This document shows, in pieces, positions 1-8,499 of a DNA stretch of 64,000 nt. Made by a program: the position numbers and the translations under genes. Origin of the DNA: an uncultured Nostocoides sp. (GTDB lineage: Bacteria > Actinomycetota > Actinomycetes > Actinomycetales > Dermatophilaceae); the NCBI GenBank assembly GCA_937907685.1, contig CALCXF010000019.1:1-64000 (forward strand), in the 5' to 3' direction. Each line of letters begins with the position of its first letter. Positions within the stretch are counted from its first letter, which is position 1. The notes under the pieces are model-generated. The model was not told the origin of the DNA. It was given only the letters and a program-made list of their open reading frames with translations, and ran no database searches.

Positions 1-259
1 CCTCGGCAAGCTGCGACAGCACCGACCCCGGCTCGGCCAAGGTCACGGTGCCCACGACACCGCGCTCGTCGACCGCGACCCAGAGCTCGGCCTCGGCGTC
101 CCGGTGGGCCGCATCCGCGAGGAAGTCCAGGTACGGCGCGTCCGCGGGGATCACGCCGTTGCCCACGTAGGCCGCGACGGTGAGCCGGCCGACGGCATCG
201 AGCTCCTCGGGTCTCGCGCGCCTGATGACGGGAGCGGAGCACGGGAGGGACACGGCCAT
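1..259 (-). CDS. GNAT-family N-acetyltransferase, N-terminal part
   Basis: Reading the minus strand from an ATG at 259 gives 86 codons that run off the left edge of the window, so only the N-terminus is present. The protein starts with a polar leader followed by IRRARPEELDAVGRLTVAAY, the usual beta1-alpha1 opening of GNAT acetyltransferases, and later shows ELWVAVDERGVVGTVTLAE, matching the beta2-beta3 hairpin. The acetyl-CoA loop lies outside the window, so neither activity nor substrate can be judged. The gene points away from the tRNA-Ser gene next to it. Confidence 0.72.
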   Translation of the reverse strand, partial: MAVSLPCSAPVIRRARPEELDAVGRLTVAAYVGNGVIPADAPYLDFLADAAHRDAEAELWVAVDERGVVGTVTLAEPGSVLSQLAE

Positions 260-314
260 ATCCTCGCAAACCCCGGCGCGCTCCCCGGTTGCGGCGACTG
301 ACGCTCGACCCGCT

Positions 315-344
315 TTGCCCGCCGGACGAGGGGACGGTTACCCT
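315..344 (+). promoter_or_regulatory. Probable promoter of tRNA-Ser(GCT)
   Basis: TTGCCC at 315-320 and TACCCT at 339-344 are separated by 18 bp. The predicted transcription start falls about 4-10 bases before the tRNA 5' end at 355. The same TACCCT hexamer lies upstream of the other tRNA-Ser gene (8618-8613, minus strand). Inferred by eye. Confidence 0.45.
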
Positions 345-354
345 GTGCGTCGTT

Positions 355-444
355 GGAGGCGTCGCCTAGTCCGGTCTATGGCGCCGCACTGCTAATGCGG
401 TTTGGGCTCACCGCCCATCGAGGGTTCAAATCCCTCCGCCTCCG
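355..444 (+). tRNA. tRNA-Ser(GCT)
   Basis: A full cloverleaf can be drawn: acceptor GGAGGCG (355-361) pairs with CGCCTCC (437-443) with discriminator G444. The anticodon stem-loop carries GCT at 391-393. A long variable arm (class II tRNA) and the T arm with GGTTCAAAT follow. The long variable arm and GCT anticodon identify serine, reading AGC/AGU. CCA is not encoded. Confidence 0.95.
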
Positions 445-449
445 CCGAC

Positions 450-483
450 GAGAACCCCCGGACGTAGGCCACCGGGGGTTCTC
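450..483 (+). terminator. Terminator hairpin after tRNA-Ser
   Basis: GAGAACCCCCGG (450-461) and CCGGGGGTTCTC (472-483) form a perfect 12-bp stem with a 10-nt loop, starting 6 bp after the tRNA. There is little T tract, as is common in high-GC actinobacteria. Confidence 0.7.
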
Positions 484-650
484 TGTCGCCGGTGGTGACG
501 ACGGGATCAGGCGGGTCACCTGCACAGGTTGTGCGTCCGCATGACGACACCGACGTTCACGCCACCTCGCCGGTGACCTACGATGCCCCACATTGCCCAC
601 CCCACACCACGAGGGGTGACACGGCTCGGGGTTCGGAGGATGGTGGGCGC

Positions 651-1409
651 ATGGGGATCAACGGCTATCGGTCCGACGACACGCAGGCGCTGCGTGCCAT
701 GGCCGACTCGCTGGCGAGTCTCACCGACGACCTGCGTCACGAGGACCCCGAGAAGGCGCTCCAGAACCTCATCGGTCGAGGGGGTCAGGAGCTCGTCGAA
801 GCCCGCTGGGCCAGCATCACCGTGCTGCGCGGTGGCACCTTCCGCACCATCGCCAGCACCGCACCGACCGCCGACGGTGTCGACCGGCTGCAGTACGAGT
901 TCGGGGCCGGGCCCTGCGTGGACGCCGTCCTCGAGGACACCATGTACCTGACGGGGGACGTCACCGCCGAGGAGCGCTGGCGCCCCCTGGGGGAGCGGCT
1001 CAGCGCGGCATACGGCGTGCGGAGCATGCTCGCCTACCGCCTCCACCTCCTCGACGAGTCGGCGACGATCGCCGGCCTCAACTTCTCGTCGGACCAGCTC
1101 GACGCGTTCTCCCCCGCCGACGTGCAGCGGGGCAAGGTGCTCGCGACCCACTGCGCCCTCCTCGTGAGCGCCAGCCTGGCGCGGGACAAGGCGACCAACC
1201 TCTTCAAGGCCCTCCAGAGCAACCGCGAGATCGGCGTCGCCGTGGGCGTGCTCATGGCGCACCACCAGCTGACTCGTGACCAGGCCTTCGACCTCCTCCG
1301 CCTCGCGAGCCAACGCACCAACCGGAAGCTCGCGGACATCGCGGGGGAGGTCGCCGAAACCGGTGCTGACCCGTTCGACTTCGGCCCCGAGGCAGTGCCC
1401 CTTTCGTAG
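651..1409 (+). CDS. GAF and ANTAR domain RNA-binding regulator
   Basis: This 252-aa soluble protein has a GAF-like sensor domain at about residues 35-175 and a C-terminal ANTAR domain at about 183-240, with the typical signature SNREIGVAVGVLMAHHQLT. ANTAR domains bind paired RNA hexaloop hairpins and act as antiterminators; GAF-ANTAR pairings are common in actinobacteria, where the GAF domain senses an unknown ligand or redox state. The start at ATG 651 is chosen because GGAGGA (635-640) lies 10 bp upstream; the frame is open further upstream but no better start is seen. It is followed after 68 bp by a penicillin-binding protein gene. The target RNA is not evident. Confidence 0.85.
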   Translation: MGINGYRSDDTQALRAMADSLASLTDDLRHEDPEKALQNLIGRGGQELVEARWASITVLRGGTFRTIASTAPTADGVDRLQYEFGAGPCVDAVLEDTMYLTGDVTAEERWRPLGERLSAAYGVRSMLAYRLHLLDESATIAGLNFSSDQLDAFSPADVQRGKVLATHCALLVSASLARDKATNLFKALQSNREIGVAVGVLMAHHQLTRDQAFDLLRLASQRTNRKLADIAGEVAETGADPFDFGPEAVPLS

Positions 1410-1477
1410 CGGGGCCATCCGCCGGATGCGGCGGAGCCCCGAGGGACCCGGTTGGGCGACCTTGGTTGACTGGGGCC

Positions 1478-3367
1478 ATGAGGTCCCGCCTTGCGCTCGT
1501 CGTCGCCGCACTCCTCGTCCTCGGTGCGGCGCTCGGCGGCGGGCTGTGGTGGCGCAACCGCGAGGCCGCCCTCGACAGGGGCGCCGAGCACGCCGTGTCG
1601 GCCTACGTCGCGGCGTGGAACGCCAAGGACATGTCGGCCGTGCCGTTCTCCGAGAACGGCGTGGCCGAGCAGTTCGCAGGGGTCATCGACGGCCTCGGGA
1701 ACGCGCCGGTCCGGGTGACCTCGGGTGGCGTCGCGCGTGACGGGGAGGCGGCGACGACCGACCTGTCGGTCACCTGGACGCTGCCGGGCAAGGTCGCCTG
1801 GACCTACACCGTGCCGGCTCAGGTCCTCCGCTCCGGTGAGCGCTGGGTGGTGGGTTCCCCCGAGCGGGGCTCCCGGTGGCACCCACAGCTGGAACCGGAC
1901 GAGACGTTCGAGCTCGAGCGGACCTCCGGCACCCGCGGTGACCTCCTCGACCGGTCCGGCGAGCCGCTCATGCCCCTGGGCACCGTCTACTCCGTGCAGA
2001 TCGACCCGGTCAACGCCACTCCAGCGTCCGCAGCCGCGCTGGAGGCGGTCGTCGACGCCGACGCGGGCACGCTGACCGCCGCGCTGGCCAAGGCCACGGC
2101 GTCGGGGTCGAAGGCACCGATTCCGGTGATCATGTATCGCGAGGCGGATTTCGCTCCGCGCAGGGATCGGCTCGAGGCGCTCGACGGAGTCATCACCCCG
2201 ACGTCAGAGCAGCCGCTCGCCAGGACGCGGACCTTCGCCCAGCCGCTCCTCGGCACCTACGGCGAGGTGACGGCCGAGATGATCGAGGACGGCGGCGGGC
2301 GCTACGTCGCCGGGGACCGGGCAGGGCGCAGCGGCCTCCAGGCGCAGTACGACTCCCAGCTCGCCGGAGCCACGGGGTTGACCGTGACCTCGAGTGGCGG
2401 CACGCCGCTCTTCGTCCAGGAGCCGACGAACGGCACCGACGTGCGCACGACGCTGGACCCTCGGGTGCAGCAGGCGGCCGAGACCTCGCTGGCCGACGCC
2501 GACCTGGACGTCCCGGGCGCACTGGTTGCCGTCGACGTGCCGACGGGCGAGGTGCTGGCCGCCGCGAACGCACCGACGAGCGGCTTCGACCGTGCCATCA
2601 CCGGCCGGTACCCACCAGGATCGACCTTCAAGGTGGCGACGACGTACGCCTACCTCACGCGCGGCATCACGACGCCCACCTCACGGGTCCCCTGCCCGCC
2701 GACGGTCACGGTGGACGGGCGCGCGTTCCGCAACTACGCGGGTGAGTCGACCAGCGGGACGCCGACGTTCTTCCAGGACTTCACCGTGTCGTGCAACACC
2801 GCGTTCGTCGGCCTCTCCCGCGAGCTCGCCGCGGAAGACCTTGCCAGCGCTGCCCGCGCGCTGGGCATCGGCGCCGGCTGGGCCGACCAGCTCGGTGTCG
2901 CCGGAGCCTTCGAGGGCAGCGTCCCGAGCACCAGTGGTGGGACGGATGCCGCCGCTGCCTCCATCGGCCAGGGCCGCACCGAGGTCTCGCCCCTGTCGAT
3001 GGCGGTGATGGCCGGGAGCATCGGACGAGCGACGTTCGTCCCGCCGGTCCTCGTCAAGGAGCCTGCCGGTGGAGCGCCACGTCCGACACCCCTGGACGGC
3101 CGGGCCGTGGCCCAGATCCGTTCGATGATGGCCTCCGTCGTCGCCGCGGGGACGGGCTCTGCCCTGCGTGGCGCCCCGGGAGGCCCGGTCCGGGGAAAGA
3201 CCGGCACGGCGGAGCACGGCAACGACCCGGACGCCGCGGCTCGGGTCTGGTTCCTGGGATACCAGGGCGACGTGGCGTTCGCCGTCCTCGTCGAGGAGGG
3301 CGAGAGCGGCGGCACGGTGGCGGCGCCCATAGCGAGAAGCTTCCTCACCCTCCTGGCCCAGCGCTGA
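1478..3367 (+). CDS. Class B penicillin-binding protein (peptidoglycan transpeptidase)
   Basis: This 629-aa protein has one N-terminal membrane anchor (about residues 3-22). An NTF2-like/MecA-N type domain (about 30-150), a dimerisation region and a C-terminal transpeptidase domain follow. All three active-site motifs are present: S382-T-F-K385, S438-C-N440 and K574-T-G576. It should crosslink peptidoglycan outside the membrane. The domain order matches the PbpA/MecA-like class B enzymes rather than the bifunctional class A enzymes, since no glycosyltransferase domain is present. The start ATG 1478 puts the hydrophobic anchor right at the N-terminus. The gene ends at a strong hairpin shared with the convergent cold-shock gene. 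Confidence 0.93.
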   Translation: MRSRLALVVAALLVLGAALGGGLWWRNREAALDRGAEHAVSAYVAAWNAKDMSAVPFSENGVAEQFAGVIDGLGNAPVRVTSGGVARDGEAATTDLSVTWTLPGKVAWTYTVPAQVLRSGERWVVGSPERGSRWHPQLEPDETFELERTSGTRGDLLDRSGEPLMPLGTVYSVQIDPVNATPASAAALEAVVDADAGTLTAALAKATASGSKAPIPVIMYREADFAPRRDRLEALDGVITPTSEQPLARTRTFAQPLLGTYGEVTAEMIEDGGGRYVAGDRAGRSGLQAQYDSQLAGATGLTVTSSGGTPLFVQEPTNGTDVRTTLDPRVQQAAETSLADADLDVPGALVAVDVPTGEVLAAANAPTSGFDRAITGRYPPGSTFKVATTYAYLTRGITTPTSRVPCPPTVTVDGRAFRNYAGESTSGTPTFFQDFTVSCNTAFVGLSRELAAEDLASAARALGIGAGWADQLGVAGAFEGSVPSTSGGTDAAAASIGQGRTEVSPLSMAVMAGSIGRATFVPPVLVKEPAGGAPRPTPLDGRAVAQIRSMMASVVAAGTGSALRGAPGGPVRGKTGTAEHGNDPDAAARVWFLGYQGDVAFAVLVEEGESGGTVAAPIARSFLTLLAQR

Positions 3368-3391
3368 GGGCGCCGGGCGGGTCGAGGCAGC

Positions 3392-3428
3392 GGAAGGCCC
3401 CGCCCGGCGTACCGGACGGGGCCTTTCC
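3392..3428. terminator. Bidirectional terminator between PBP and cold-shock gene
   Basis: GGAAGGCCCCG (3392-3402) pairs with CGGGGCCTTTCC (3417-3428), leaving one bulged T. It lies between the convergent ends of the PBP gene (3367) and the csp gene (3449), so it can serve both. Confidence 0.75.
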
Positions 3429-3448
3429 GAGACTCGGACTGGACCGGG

Positions 3449-3652
3449 TCAGATGGGCCGCACCTGGTCGGCCTGCGGACCCTTGGGGCCCTGGGTGACC
3501 TCGAACTCGACCCGCTGGGCCTCCTCGAGGCTCCGGTAGCCCTGAACGTCGATGGCGGAGTAGTGAACGAACACGTCGGGGCCGCCGCCGTCCTGGGCGA
3601 TGAACCCGAAGCCCTTCTCAGCGTTGAACCACTTCACGGTGCCCTGTGCCAT
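3449..3652 (-). CDS. CspA-family cold-shock protein
   Basis: A 67-aa single cold-shock domain. The N-terminus [18 protein letters not shown] holds RNP1 (KGFGFI), and VFVHYSAI matches RNP2. This family binds single-stranded nucleic acid and acts as an RNA chaperone in the cytoplasm. The frame is open 59 codons upstream, but the family start is the ATG at 3652. A -10-like TAGCGT at 3792-3787 would give an untranslated leader of about 125-130 nt. Long leaders are typical of regulated cold-shock genes, but this promoter is inferred. Confidence 0.95.
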   Translation of the reverse strand: MAQGTVKWFNAEKGFGFIAQDGGGPDVFVHYSAIDVQGYRSLEEAQRVEFEVTQGPKGPQADQVRPI

Positions 3653-3857
3653 ATCGGGGATGACTCTTTCTGTGTGTAGCACGCCGGTCGACACACGTCG
3701 CGCCGACCGTGGATGCGAACTCCAGTCCCCTTGTGGCGCGTTGGTGTTCGACCTGCGAGGAAATGCTGTTGCTGCAACCGCCAGCGACGCTAGCACGCAG
3801 CATGGTCGCGCGCGCGCCCGATCAGGCACCTTTCATCCAGCGGGACGCCCGGGCGGG

Positions 3858-4256
3858 TCAGCTCTCCGCGGCCTTGACGGCGAGGACGTCGCACGGAGCG
3901 TCCAACAGCACCTGCTGGGCCGTCGAGCCGGTGATGAGCTTGCCCATGGGGCTGCGCCGCCGGATGCCGATGACGATGAGGCTGGCCCCGGTCTCGGCGG
4001 CCGTGTCGAGGAGCTCGTCGGCGGGGGCGAGCCCTCGCGTCGGCTGGCGGATCTCGTGCTCGATGCCCCGCTCGGTCAGCTGGGCGTCGAGCGCGTCGAT
4101 GTCCTGTGGGGACGCGAAGCTGGGGTTGTTGTAGTCCCCGTGGTGGCCGGTGTTGACGACGACCAGCCGCTTGCCGCGCAGCTCGGCCTCCGCGATGGCG
4201 GTGTCCACGGCGGCCAGCCCCTCGGGGCGGGGGATGTACCCGACGACGATGGTCAT
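3858..4256 (-). CDS. Universal stress protein (UspA family)
   Basis: A 132-aa single USP domain. It opens with TIVVGYIPRPEG and ends with the ATP-binding region G97 ... G110-S111-T followed by QQVLLDAPCDVLAVK, the usual last strand. The second glycine of the G-2X-G-9X-G pattern is Arg100, seen in some family members, so nucleotide binding is likely but not certain. It is a cytoplasmic stress-response protein of unspecified target. It lies downstream of the sugar ABC operon but is separated from it by a strong terminator, so it probably has its own promoter. Confidence 0.92.
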   Translation of the reverse strand: MTIVVGYIPRPEGLAAVDTAIAEAELRGKRLVVVNTGHHGDYNNPSFASPQDIDALDAQLTERGIEHEIRQPTRGLAPADELLDTAAETGASLIVIGIRRRSPMGKLITGSTAQQVLLDAPCDVLAVKAAES

Positions 4257-4299
4257 GGTTGGTCTCCGGTTTCGGGTGGCAGGTGGTGTCGGGTGAGGA

Positions 4300-4340
4300 C
4301 GGGGCGCCGCACCTGGTCGTCCGTCAGGTGCGGCGCCCCG
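4300..4340 (-). terminator. Strong terminator after the sugar ABC operon
   Basis: Bases 4300-4315 and 4325-4340 form a perfect 16-bp GC-rich stem with a 9-nt loop. It sits directly downstream of the ATPase gene, whose stop is at 4347-4349, and upstream of the usp start. Confidence 0.85.
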
Positions 4341-4346
4341 CGTGTG

Positions 4347-5177
4347 TCAGGACGCGAGCTGGGTGGCGCCCGTCATGATCGCCACGCCCTCGCCCATGTC
4401 GTGGGACTGCGGGGTGATGACGCCCGCGCAGCCACCGAGGCGCTGGATGTGGATCCGGTCGGCGGCCTCCCACACGTGGGGCATGTTGTGGCTGATGAGG
4501 ATCACCGCCAGCCCGCTGTCGCGCAGCTGCTTGACCATGTCGAGGACCATGCCCGACTCCTTGACACCGAGCGCCGCGGTCGGCTCGTCGAGGACGACGA
4601 CCCGGCTCCCGAACGCCGCGGCACGTGCCACGGCGACGGCTTGGCGCTGGCCTCCGGAGAGCGTCTCGACGGCCTGACCCATGTTCTGGATCGTCTGGAT
4701 GCCGAGCCGCTGGACCGAGTCCCCGGCCCGCACCTTCATGCCCTTCTTGTCGAGCATGCGGAACACCGACCCGAGCGGCCCCGGCCGGCGCTCCTCGCGA
4801 GCGAGGTAGAGGTTGCTCGCGATGTCGAGCGCCGGAATGACGGCCAGCTGCTGGTAGACCGTCTCGATGCCGGCCTCACGGGCGTCCTGCGGACGCTTGA
4901 AGCTGACCGGTCTGCCCTCGAGGAACACGTCACCGGTGTCCTGCTGGTAGGCGCCCGTGAGGCACTTGATGAGCGTGGACTTGCCGGCGCCGTTGTCTCC
5001 GATCACGGCAAGCACCTCGCCCCGGTAGAGGTCGAGGTCGACCCCGTCGAGGCCGATGACCCGGCCGAACGTGATGACGAGGTTGCGCGCCGACAGGATC
5101 GGCTCCGCGTCGTAGACCGACCGTTTGGTCTCGGGGATGTGGTCGACGGACAGCGGGAGGCGCTCGATGGTGCTCAT
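4347..5177 (-). CDS. frcA: Sugar ABC transporter ATPase, FrcA-like
   Basis: A 276-aa single ABC ATPase domain: Walker A at about 60-68 (GDNGAGKST), signature LSGGQ at 173-177, Walker B VVVLDEP at 193-199. It closely resembles the single-domain FrcA type of fructose/mannose/ribose importers (for example ETLSGGQRQAVAVARAA and PTAALGVKES), unlike the duplicated RbsA/XylG ATPases. It powers import together with the permease and binding protein upstream. ATG 5177 overlaps the permease stop by 4 bp (ATGA), indicating translational coupling. The sugar itself cannot be read from sequence; fructose or a related sugar is an inference. Confidence 0.92.
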   Translation of the reverse strand: MSTIERLPLSVDHIPETKRSVYDAEPILSARNLVITFGRVIGLDGVDLDLYRGEVLAVIGDNGAGKSTLIKCLTGAYQQDTGDVFLEGRPVSFKRPQDAREAGIETVYQQLAVIPALDIASNLYLAREERRPGPLGSVFRMLDKKGMKVRAGDSVQRLGIQTIQNMGQAVETLSGGQRQAVAVARAAAFGSRVVVLDEPTAALGVKESGMVLDMVKQLRDSGLAVILISHNMPHVWEAADRIHIQRLGGCAGVITPQSHDMGEGVAIMTGATQLAS

Positions 5178-6196
5178 GCCTTCACCTTCCTGATCCACTG
5201 GTCGACCGAGACGGCGACGATGACGAGGACACCGATGGCGAGGAGTCGCCACTGCTGGTCGACCCCCGCGAGCGAGAGCCCGAGGGTGAACGACCCGACG
5301 ATCAACGCACCGAGGAGGCTGCCGATCAGCCCGCCACGGCCACCGAAGAGGCTCGTGCCACCGATGACGACAGCGGTGATGCTGTCGAGGTTGGCGTCCG
5401 GGATGCCGTTCGCCGTCGCCGAGCCCGCGCGCCCGATCTGGATCCACGCCGCGAAGCCGTAGATCAGCCCGGCCACCGTGTAGACGCTGAGGAGGATGCG
5501 CTTGCTCGCGACGCCGGACAGGCGAGCCGACTCCGGGTCGTCACCGACCGCGAAGATGTGCCGGCCCCAGGCGGTCTGGGTGAGGGCGAACCCGACGATG
5601 GCGTAGAGCAGCAGGACCATGATGACGCCCACGGTGACCCTGAAGGGGCCGACGGAGAACGTCTCGCCCGTGAAGTTGATGATGTCCGGCAGCCGGTTGT
5701 TCTGGATGCTGGAACCACCGGAGTACAGCAGCGCGATCGCCGTGAAGATCGAGAGCGTGCCGAGGGTGACGATGAACGGTGGCAGCCCGACCCGCGTGAC
5801 GAGCAGGCCGTTGAGCGCACCCGCCCCCACGGCGAGCGCGATGCCGATGAGGATCGCGAGCCAGCCGGCCACCCCGTTCTCGGCGGCGAGGGTCGCCATG
5901 ACCATCATCGCGAGGATCGTGATGGCGCCGACCGACAGGTCGATGCCGGCGGTGAGGATGACGAGGGTCTGCCCGATCGCCAGGCACGCCACGACGGCGA
6001 CCTGCTGGAAGAGCAGGGACTGCGCGTTCGGAGATGCGAATCGCGGGTTGAGGATCGAGAAGACGACGAACGTCAGCACGAGCAGGAAGAGCGGGCTCAG
6101 CCACGGGTAGCCGTGGAGCAGGTGCTGGATCCTCTGGACGGGGCTCTGCCGCCGCCGAGCGAACTCGGCGGCAGCAGCCGATGTGGACGACGACAT
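5174..6196 (-). CDS. frcC: Sugar ABC transporter permease (RbsC/FrcC family)
   Basis: A 340-aa integral membrane protein with about 8-10 hydrophobic segments and the BPD_transp_2 hallmarks of CUT2 sugar permeases (AGIDLSVGAITILAM near the second third-helix region, TRVGLPPFIVTLGTLSIFTA, GVASKRILLSVYTVAGLIYG). It forms the transmembrane channel of the importer. It sits 5 bp after the binding-protein gene and overlaps the ATPase gene by 4 bp, giving the order SBP-permease-ATPase. The extended cytoplasmic N-terminus (about 35 residues) is polar. Confidence 0.92.
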   Translation of the reverse strand: MSSSTSAAAAEFARRRQSPVQRIQHLLHGYPWLSPLFLLVLTFVVFSILNPRFASPNAQSLLFQQVAVVACLAIGQTLVILTAGIDLSVGAITILAMMVMATLAAENGVAGWLAILIGIALAVGAGALNGLLVTRVGLPPFIVTLGTLSIFTAIALLYSGGSSIQNNRLPDIINFTGETFSVGPFRVTVGVIMVLLLYAIVGFALTQTAWGRHIFAVGDDPESARLSGVASKRILLSVYTVAGLIYGFAAWIQIGRAGSATANGIPDANLDSITAVVIGGTSLFGGRGGLIGSLLGALIVGSFTLGLSLAGVDQQWRLLAIGVLVIVAVSVDQWIRKVKA

Positions 6197-6201
6197 CGGA
6201 G

Positions 6202-7320
6202 TCAGCCCCAGCAGATCTTCAGGGCTTCGTCGGTGGTGATGCTCTCGACACCCTCCGCCGGCTTGTCCGTCACGAGCGCGACGCCCGTGTTGAAGAAGTC
6301 GAGACCCTCGCTGGTGGTGGGCTTCTCGCCGCCACGCGCGATCTTGGCGATGGCCTCCATGCCGAGCGTCGCCATCTTCAGCGGGTACTGCTGGGCGGTC
6401 GCACCGATCGTCCCGTCCTTGACGGAGTTGACGCCGGCGCAGCCACCGTCGACCGACACGACGAGGGCGTCGGTGACGCCCGCTGCCTTGAGGGCCTGCG
6501 AGGCACCGACGGCAGCCGGCTCGTTGATCGTGTAGACGACGTTGATGCCGTCGCTCTTGGTGAGACAGGTCTCCATCGCGGTGCGGCCGATGTCCTCGGA
6601 GCCGTTGCTGGGCTCGTTGCAGACGATCGTGTAGTCGCCGCCCTTGCCGCCGGTGTACTTGCCGGTCGCGGCCTCGTCGCCGTTCTTCTTGGGGTCGGCC
6701 ACGTCGATGCCCATGCCCTCGAGGAAGCCCTGGTCACGGTCGTAGTCGACGGAGACGATCTTGTCGTTGAACAGGTCGAGGAGAGCGATGGTCGCCTGCC
6801 CGCCGTCGAGCGTGGCAGCCGCCCACTGGCCGATGAGCCTGCCCGCCTCGCGGTTGTCGGTGGCGAAGGTGATGTCAACGGTCTCGGCCGGGTCCGGCGG
6901 TGTGTCGAGGGCGATGACATACAGGCCGGCGTCGCGGGCCTTCTCGATCGCGTCGTTGACACCGGTGGACATCGGGGTGATGAGGATGCCCTTGTCACCG
7001 CGGACCACGGCCTGCTCGATGGCGGCGATCTGGCCTGCATCGTCGCCCTCCTGCTTGCCTGACGCGATGGTGAGGTCGACGTTGTTCTTGTCGGCGTCGG
7101 CCTGCGCACCCTTCTGCATGGCGACGAAGAACGGGTTCGAGGAGTCCTTCGTGATGAGCGCGACGCCGATCTTCTCGGTGTCGCCGGCGGCGCCCGGGGA
7201 GCCGGAGCCGCCGTCGTCGTCCGAACCACAGGCGGCGGCGCTGAGCGCGAGGCCGACGATCCCGACGGAGGCGAGCACCCTGCGCGACGTACGCAAGGGC
7301 GAAAGCTGGCGGATGTGCAT
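6202..7320 (-). CDS. frcB: Sugar ABC transporter substrate-binding lipoprotein (FrcB-like)
   Basis: A 372-aa lipoprotein. A twin-arginine-like basic N-terminus and hydrophobic stretch end in the lipobox LSAAAC with acylated Cys31, followed by an acidic linker and a periplasmic-binding-protein type 1 fold (IGVALITKDSSNPFFVAM, LITPMSTGVNDAI, TFATDNREAGRLIGQWAA). This is the CUT2 ribose/fructose-binding family. ATG 7320 has AAAGGAG at 7337-7331 as ribosome site. It is the first gene of the operon and is preceded by a promoter whose start overlaps a perfect LacI-type operator, so expression is probably induced by the transported sugar. Confidence 0.93.
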   Translation of the reverse strand: MHIRQLSPLRTSRRVLASVGIVGLALSAAACGSDDDGGSGSPGAAGDTEKIGVALITKDSSNPFFVAMQKGAQADADKNNVDLTIASGKQEGDDAGQIAAIEQAVVRGDKGILITPMSTGVNDAIEKARDAGLYVIALDTPPDPAETVDITFATDNREAGRLIGQWAAATLDGGQATIALLDLFNDKIVSVDYDRDQGFLEGMGIDVADPKKNGDEAATGKYTGGKGGDYTIVCNEPSNGSEDIGRTAMETCLTKSDGINVVYTINEPAAVGASQALKAAGVTDALVVSVDGGCAGVNSVKDGTIGATAQQYPLKMATLGMEAIAKIARGGEKPTTSEGLDFFNTGVALVTDKPAEGVESITTDEALKICWG

Positions 7321-7363
7321 GGGGCGAACTCTCCTTTGAGTCTGAAACTGGACGACCGCGTCG

Positions 7364-7377
7364 TGACAACGTTGTCA
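7364..7377. promoter_or_regulatory. LacI-family operator O1 (perfect palindrome)
   Basis: TGACAACGTTGTCA is a perfect 14-bp palindrome with central CG, the shape of LacI-family operators. It covers the predicted transcription start of the sugar ABC operon. A near-copy lies 78 bp away at 7442-7455. Confidence 0.85.
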
Positions 7378-7383
7378 GGGACA

Positions 7384-7412
7384 TGTCTAGCCCGTGCTTG
7401 CACGATCGTCAA
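7384..7412 (-). promoter_or_regulatory. Promoter of the sugar ABC operon
   Basis: On the minus strand, TTGACG (7412-7407) and TAGACA (7389-7384) are spaced by 17 bp. The predicted start at about 7377 coincides with operator O1, so repressor binding would block initiation. Confidence 0.65.
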
Positions 7413-7427
7413 GTTATGGAGTACACA
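7398..7427 (+). promoter_or_regulatory. Possible promoter of the LacI regulator gene
   Basis: TTGCAC (7398-7403) and TACACA (7422-7427) are spaced by 18 bp. The predicted start is near 7434, which would make the lacI-type mRNA nearly leaderless with operator O2 just inside the transcript. Weak -10 match. Confidence 0.35.
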
Positions 7428-7434
7428 TCGTGAT

Positions 7435-8478
7435 GTGAAGGTGACATCGTTGTCAGGTCCGACGTCCCGTGCCACCATGCGGGACGTCGCCGCGTTGGCG
7501 GGGGTCAGCGTCAAGACGGTGTCGCGCGTCGTCAACGACGAACCCGGCGTATCAGCCGACGTCCGCGAGCGGGTTGAGGCGGCCGTGGCGCGCCTGGACT
7601 ACCGCCCGAACCTGGCCGCGAGCAACCTGCGGCGGACCGGTGCGCGCACCGGCCTCGTGGGGGCCCTGGTGCAGGACCTGTCCAACTCGTTCTCCGCCGG
7701 GCTGCTGCGCGCGCTCGAGGACTCGGCGAGGCAGCACGGCACCGCCGTGCTGGCGGCGAGCCTCGACGAGGGCGCGGACCGCGAGCAGGAGCTCGTCCAC
7801 GACCTCGTGTCTCGCCGGGTCGACGGGCTCGTCATCATGCCGGCGACGGCGCGCCAGGACTACCTCATCGCTGAGCTGCGCACCGGCACGCCCGCCGTCT
7901 TCGTCGACCGCCCACCCCGGGGCATCGACGTCGACTCGGTGGTCGTCGACAACGTCGGTGGTGCTCGCACGGCCACCGAGCACCTGCTCGCGCAGGGTCA
8001 TCGCCGGATCGCTGCCCTGAGCGACACCCGCACGATCCACACGGCATCCACCCGGCTTGTGGGGTTCGCCGAGGCCTACGCCGCGCGGGGGCTCGAGCCA
8101 GACCCGCGCCTCGTGGTGCCCGACCTGCGCTCCTCCGAGGAGGCGACGCGGGCCATGCACGCCTTGCTCGAGCTCGACGACCCGCCCACGGCGGTGTTCA
8201 CCGCTCGCAACATCCTGTCCTCGGGGGTGGTGCGGGCACTGGCCGAGCGCGGGCTGCGGCGGCAGGTGGCCCTGGTGGGGTTCGACGACTTCCCCATGGC
8301 CGACCTCCTCGACCCACCGCTGACCGTCATGCGCCAGGACGTCGGCAGGGTCGGGAGGGCGGTGGCCCACATGCTCTTCGAACGGATCGGCGGGGACACC
8401 TCTGCGCCTCGGCACGTCGTGCTCGAGCCGTCACTCGTGGTGCGCGGGTCGGGCGAGATCCCCCTTCCCGGCAGGTGA
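7435..8478 (+). CDS. LacI-family transcriptional repressor of the sugar ABC operon
   Basis: A 347-aa regulator: N-terminal LacI helix-turn-helix and hinge (TMRDVAALAGVSVKTVSRVV ... RVEAAVARLDYRPNLAASNLR) and a C-terminal sugar-binding type 1 periplasmic fold (VGALVQDLSNSFSAGLLRAL, FDDFPMADLLDPPLTVMRQD). It is divergent from the sugar importer and flanked by two matching operators, so it most likely represses both itself and the importer until sugar binds. The start is uncertain: GTG 7435 and GTG 7441 are in frame near the operator, and ATG 7477 would begin directly at the HTH. GTG 7435 is chosen because it lies 7 nt behind a -10-like box. Confidence 0.88.
   Translation: MKVTSLSGPTSRATMRDVAALAGVSVKTVSRVVNDEPGVSADVRERVEAAVARLDYRPNLAASNLRRTGARTGLVGALVQDLSNSFSAGLLRALEDSARQHGTAVLAASLDEGADREQELVHDLVSRRVDGLVIMPATARQDYLIAELRTGTPAVFVDRPPRGIDVDSVVVDNVGGARTATEHLLAQGHRRIAALSDTRTIHTASTRLVGFAEAYAARGLEPDPRLVVPDLRSSEEATRAMHALLELDDPPTAVFTARNILSSGVVRALAERGLRRQVALVGFDDFPMADLLDPPLTVMRQDVGRVGRAVAHMLFERIGGDTSAPRHVVLEPSLVVRGSGEIPLPGR
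7442..7455. promoter_or_regulatory. LacI-family operator O2 (near-palindrome)
   Basis: TGACATCGTTGTCA differs from O1 by one base and lies 78 bp from it. It overlaps the start region of the regulator gene, as expected for autorepression and possible looping between the two operators. Confidence 0.75.
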
Positions 8479-8499
8479 CCACCGGAGGGCGGTGCTCGG

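Noticed and set aside
3600..5462. Plus-strand open frame of 620 codons
   Set aside because: It is antisense to the csp, usp and ATPase genes, which have clear motifs. Long antisense frames are expected at this GC content and the translation shows no known domain.
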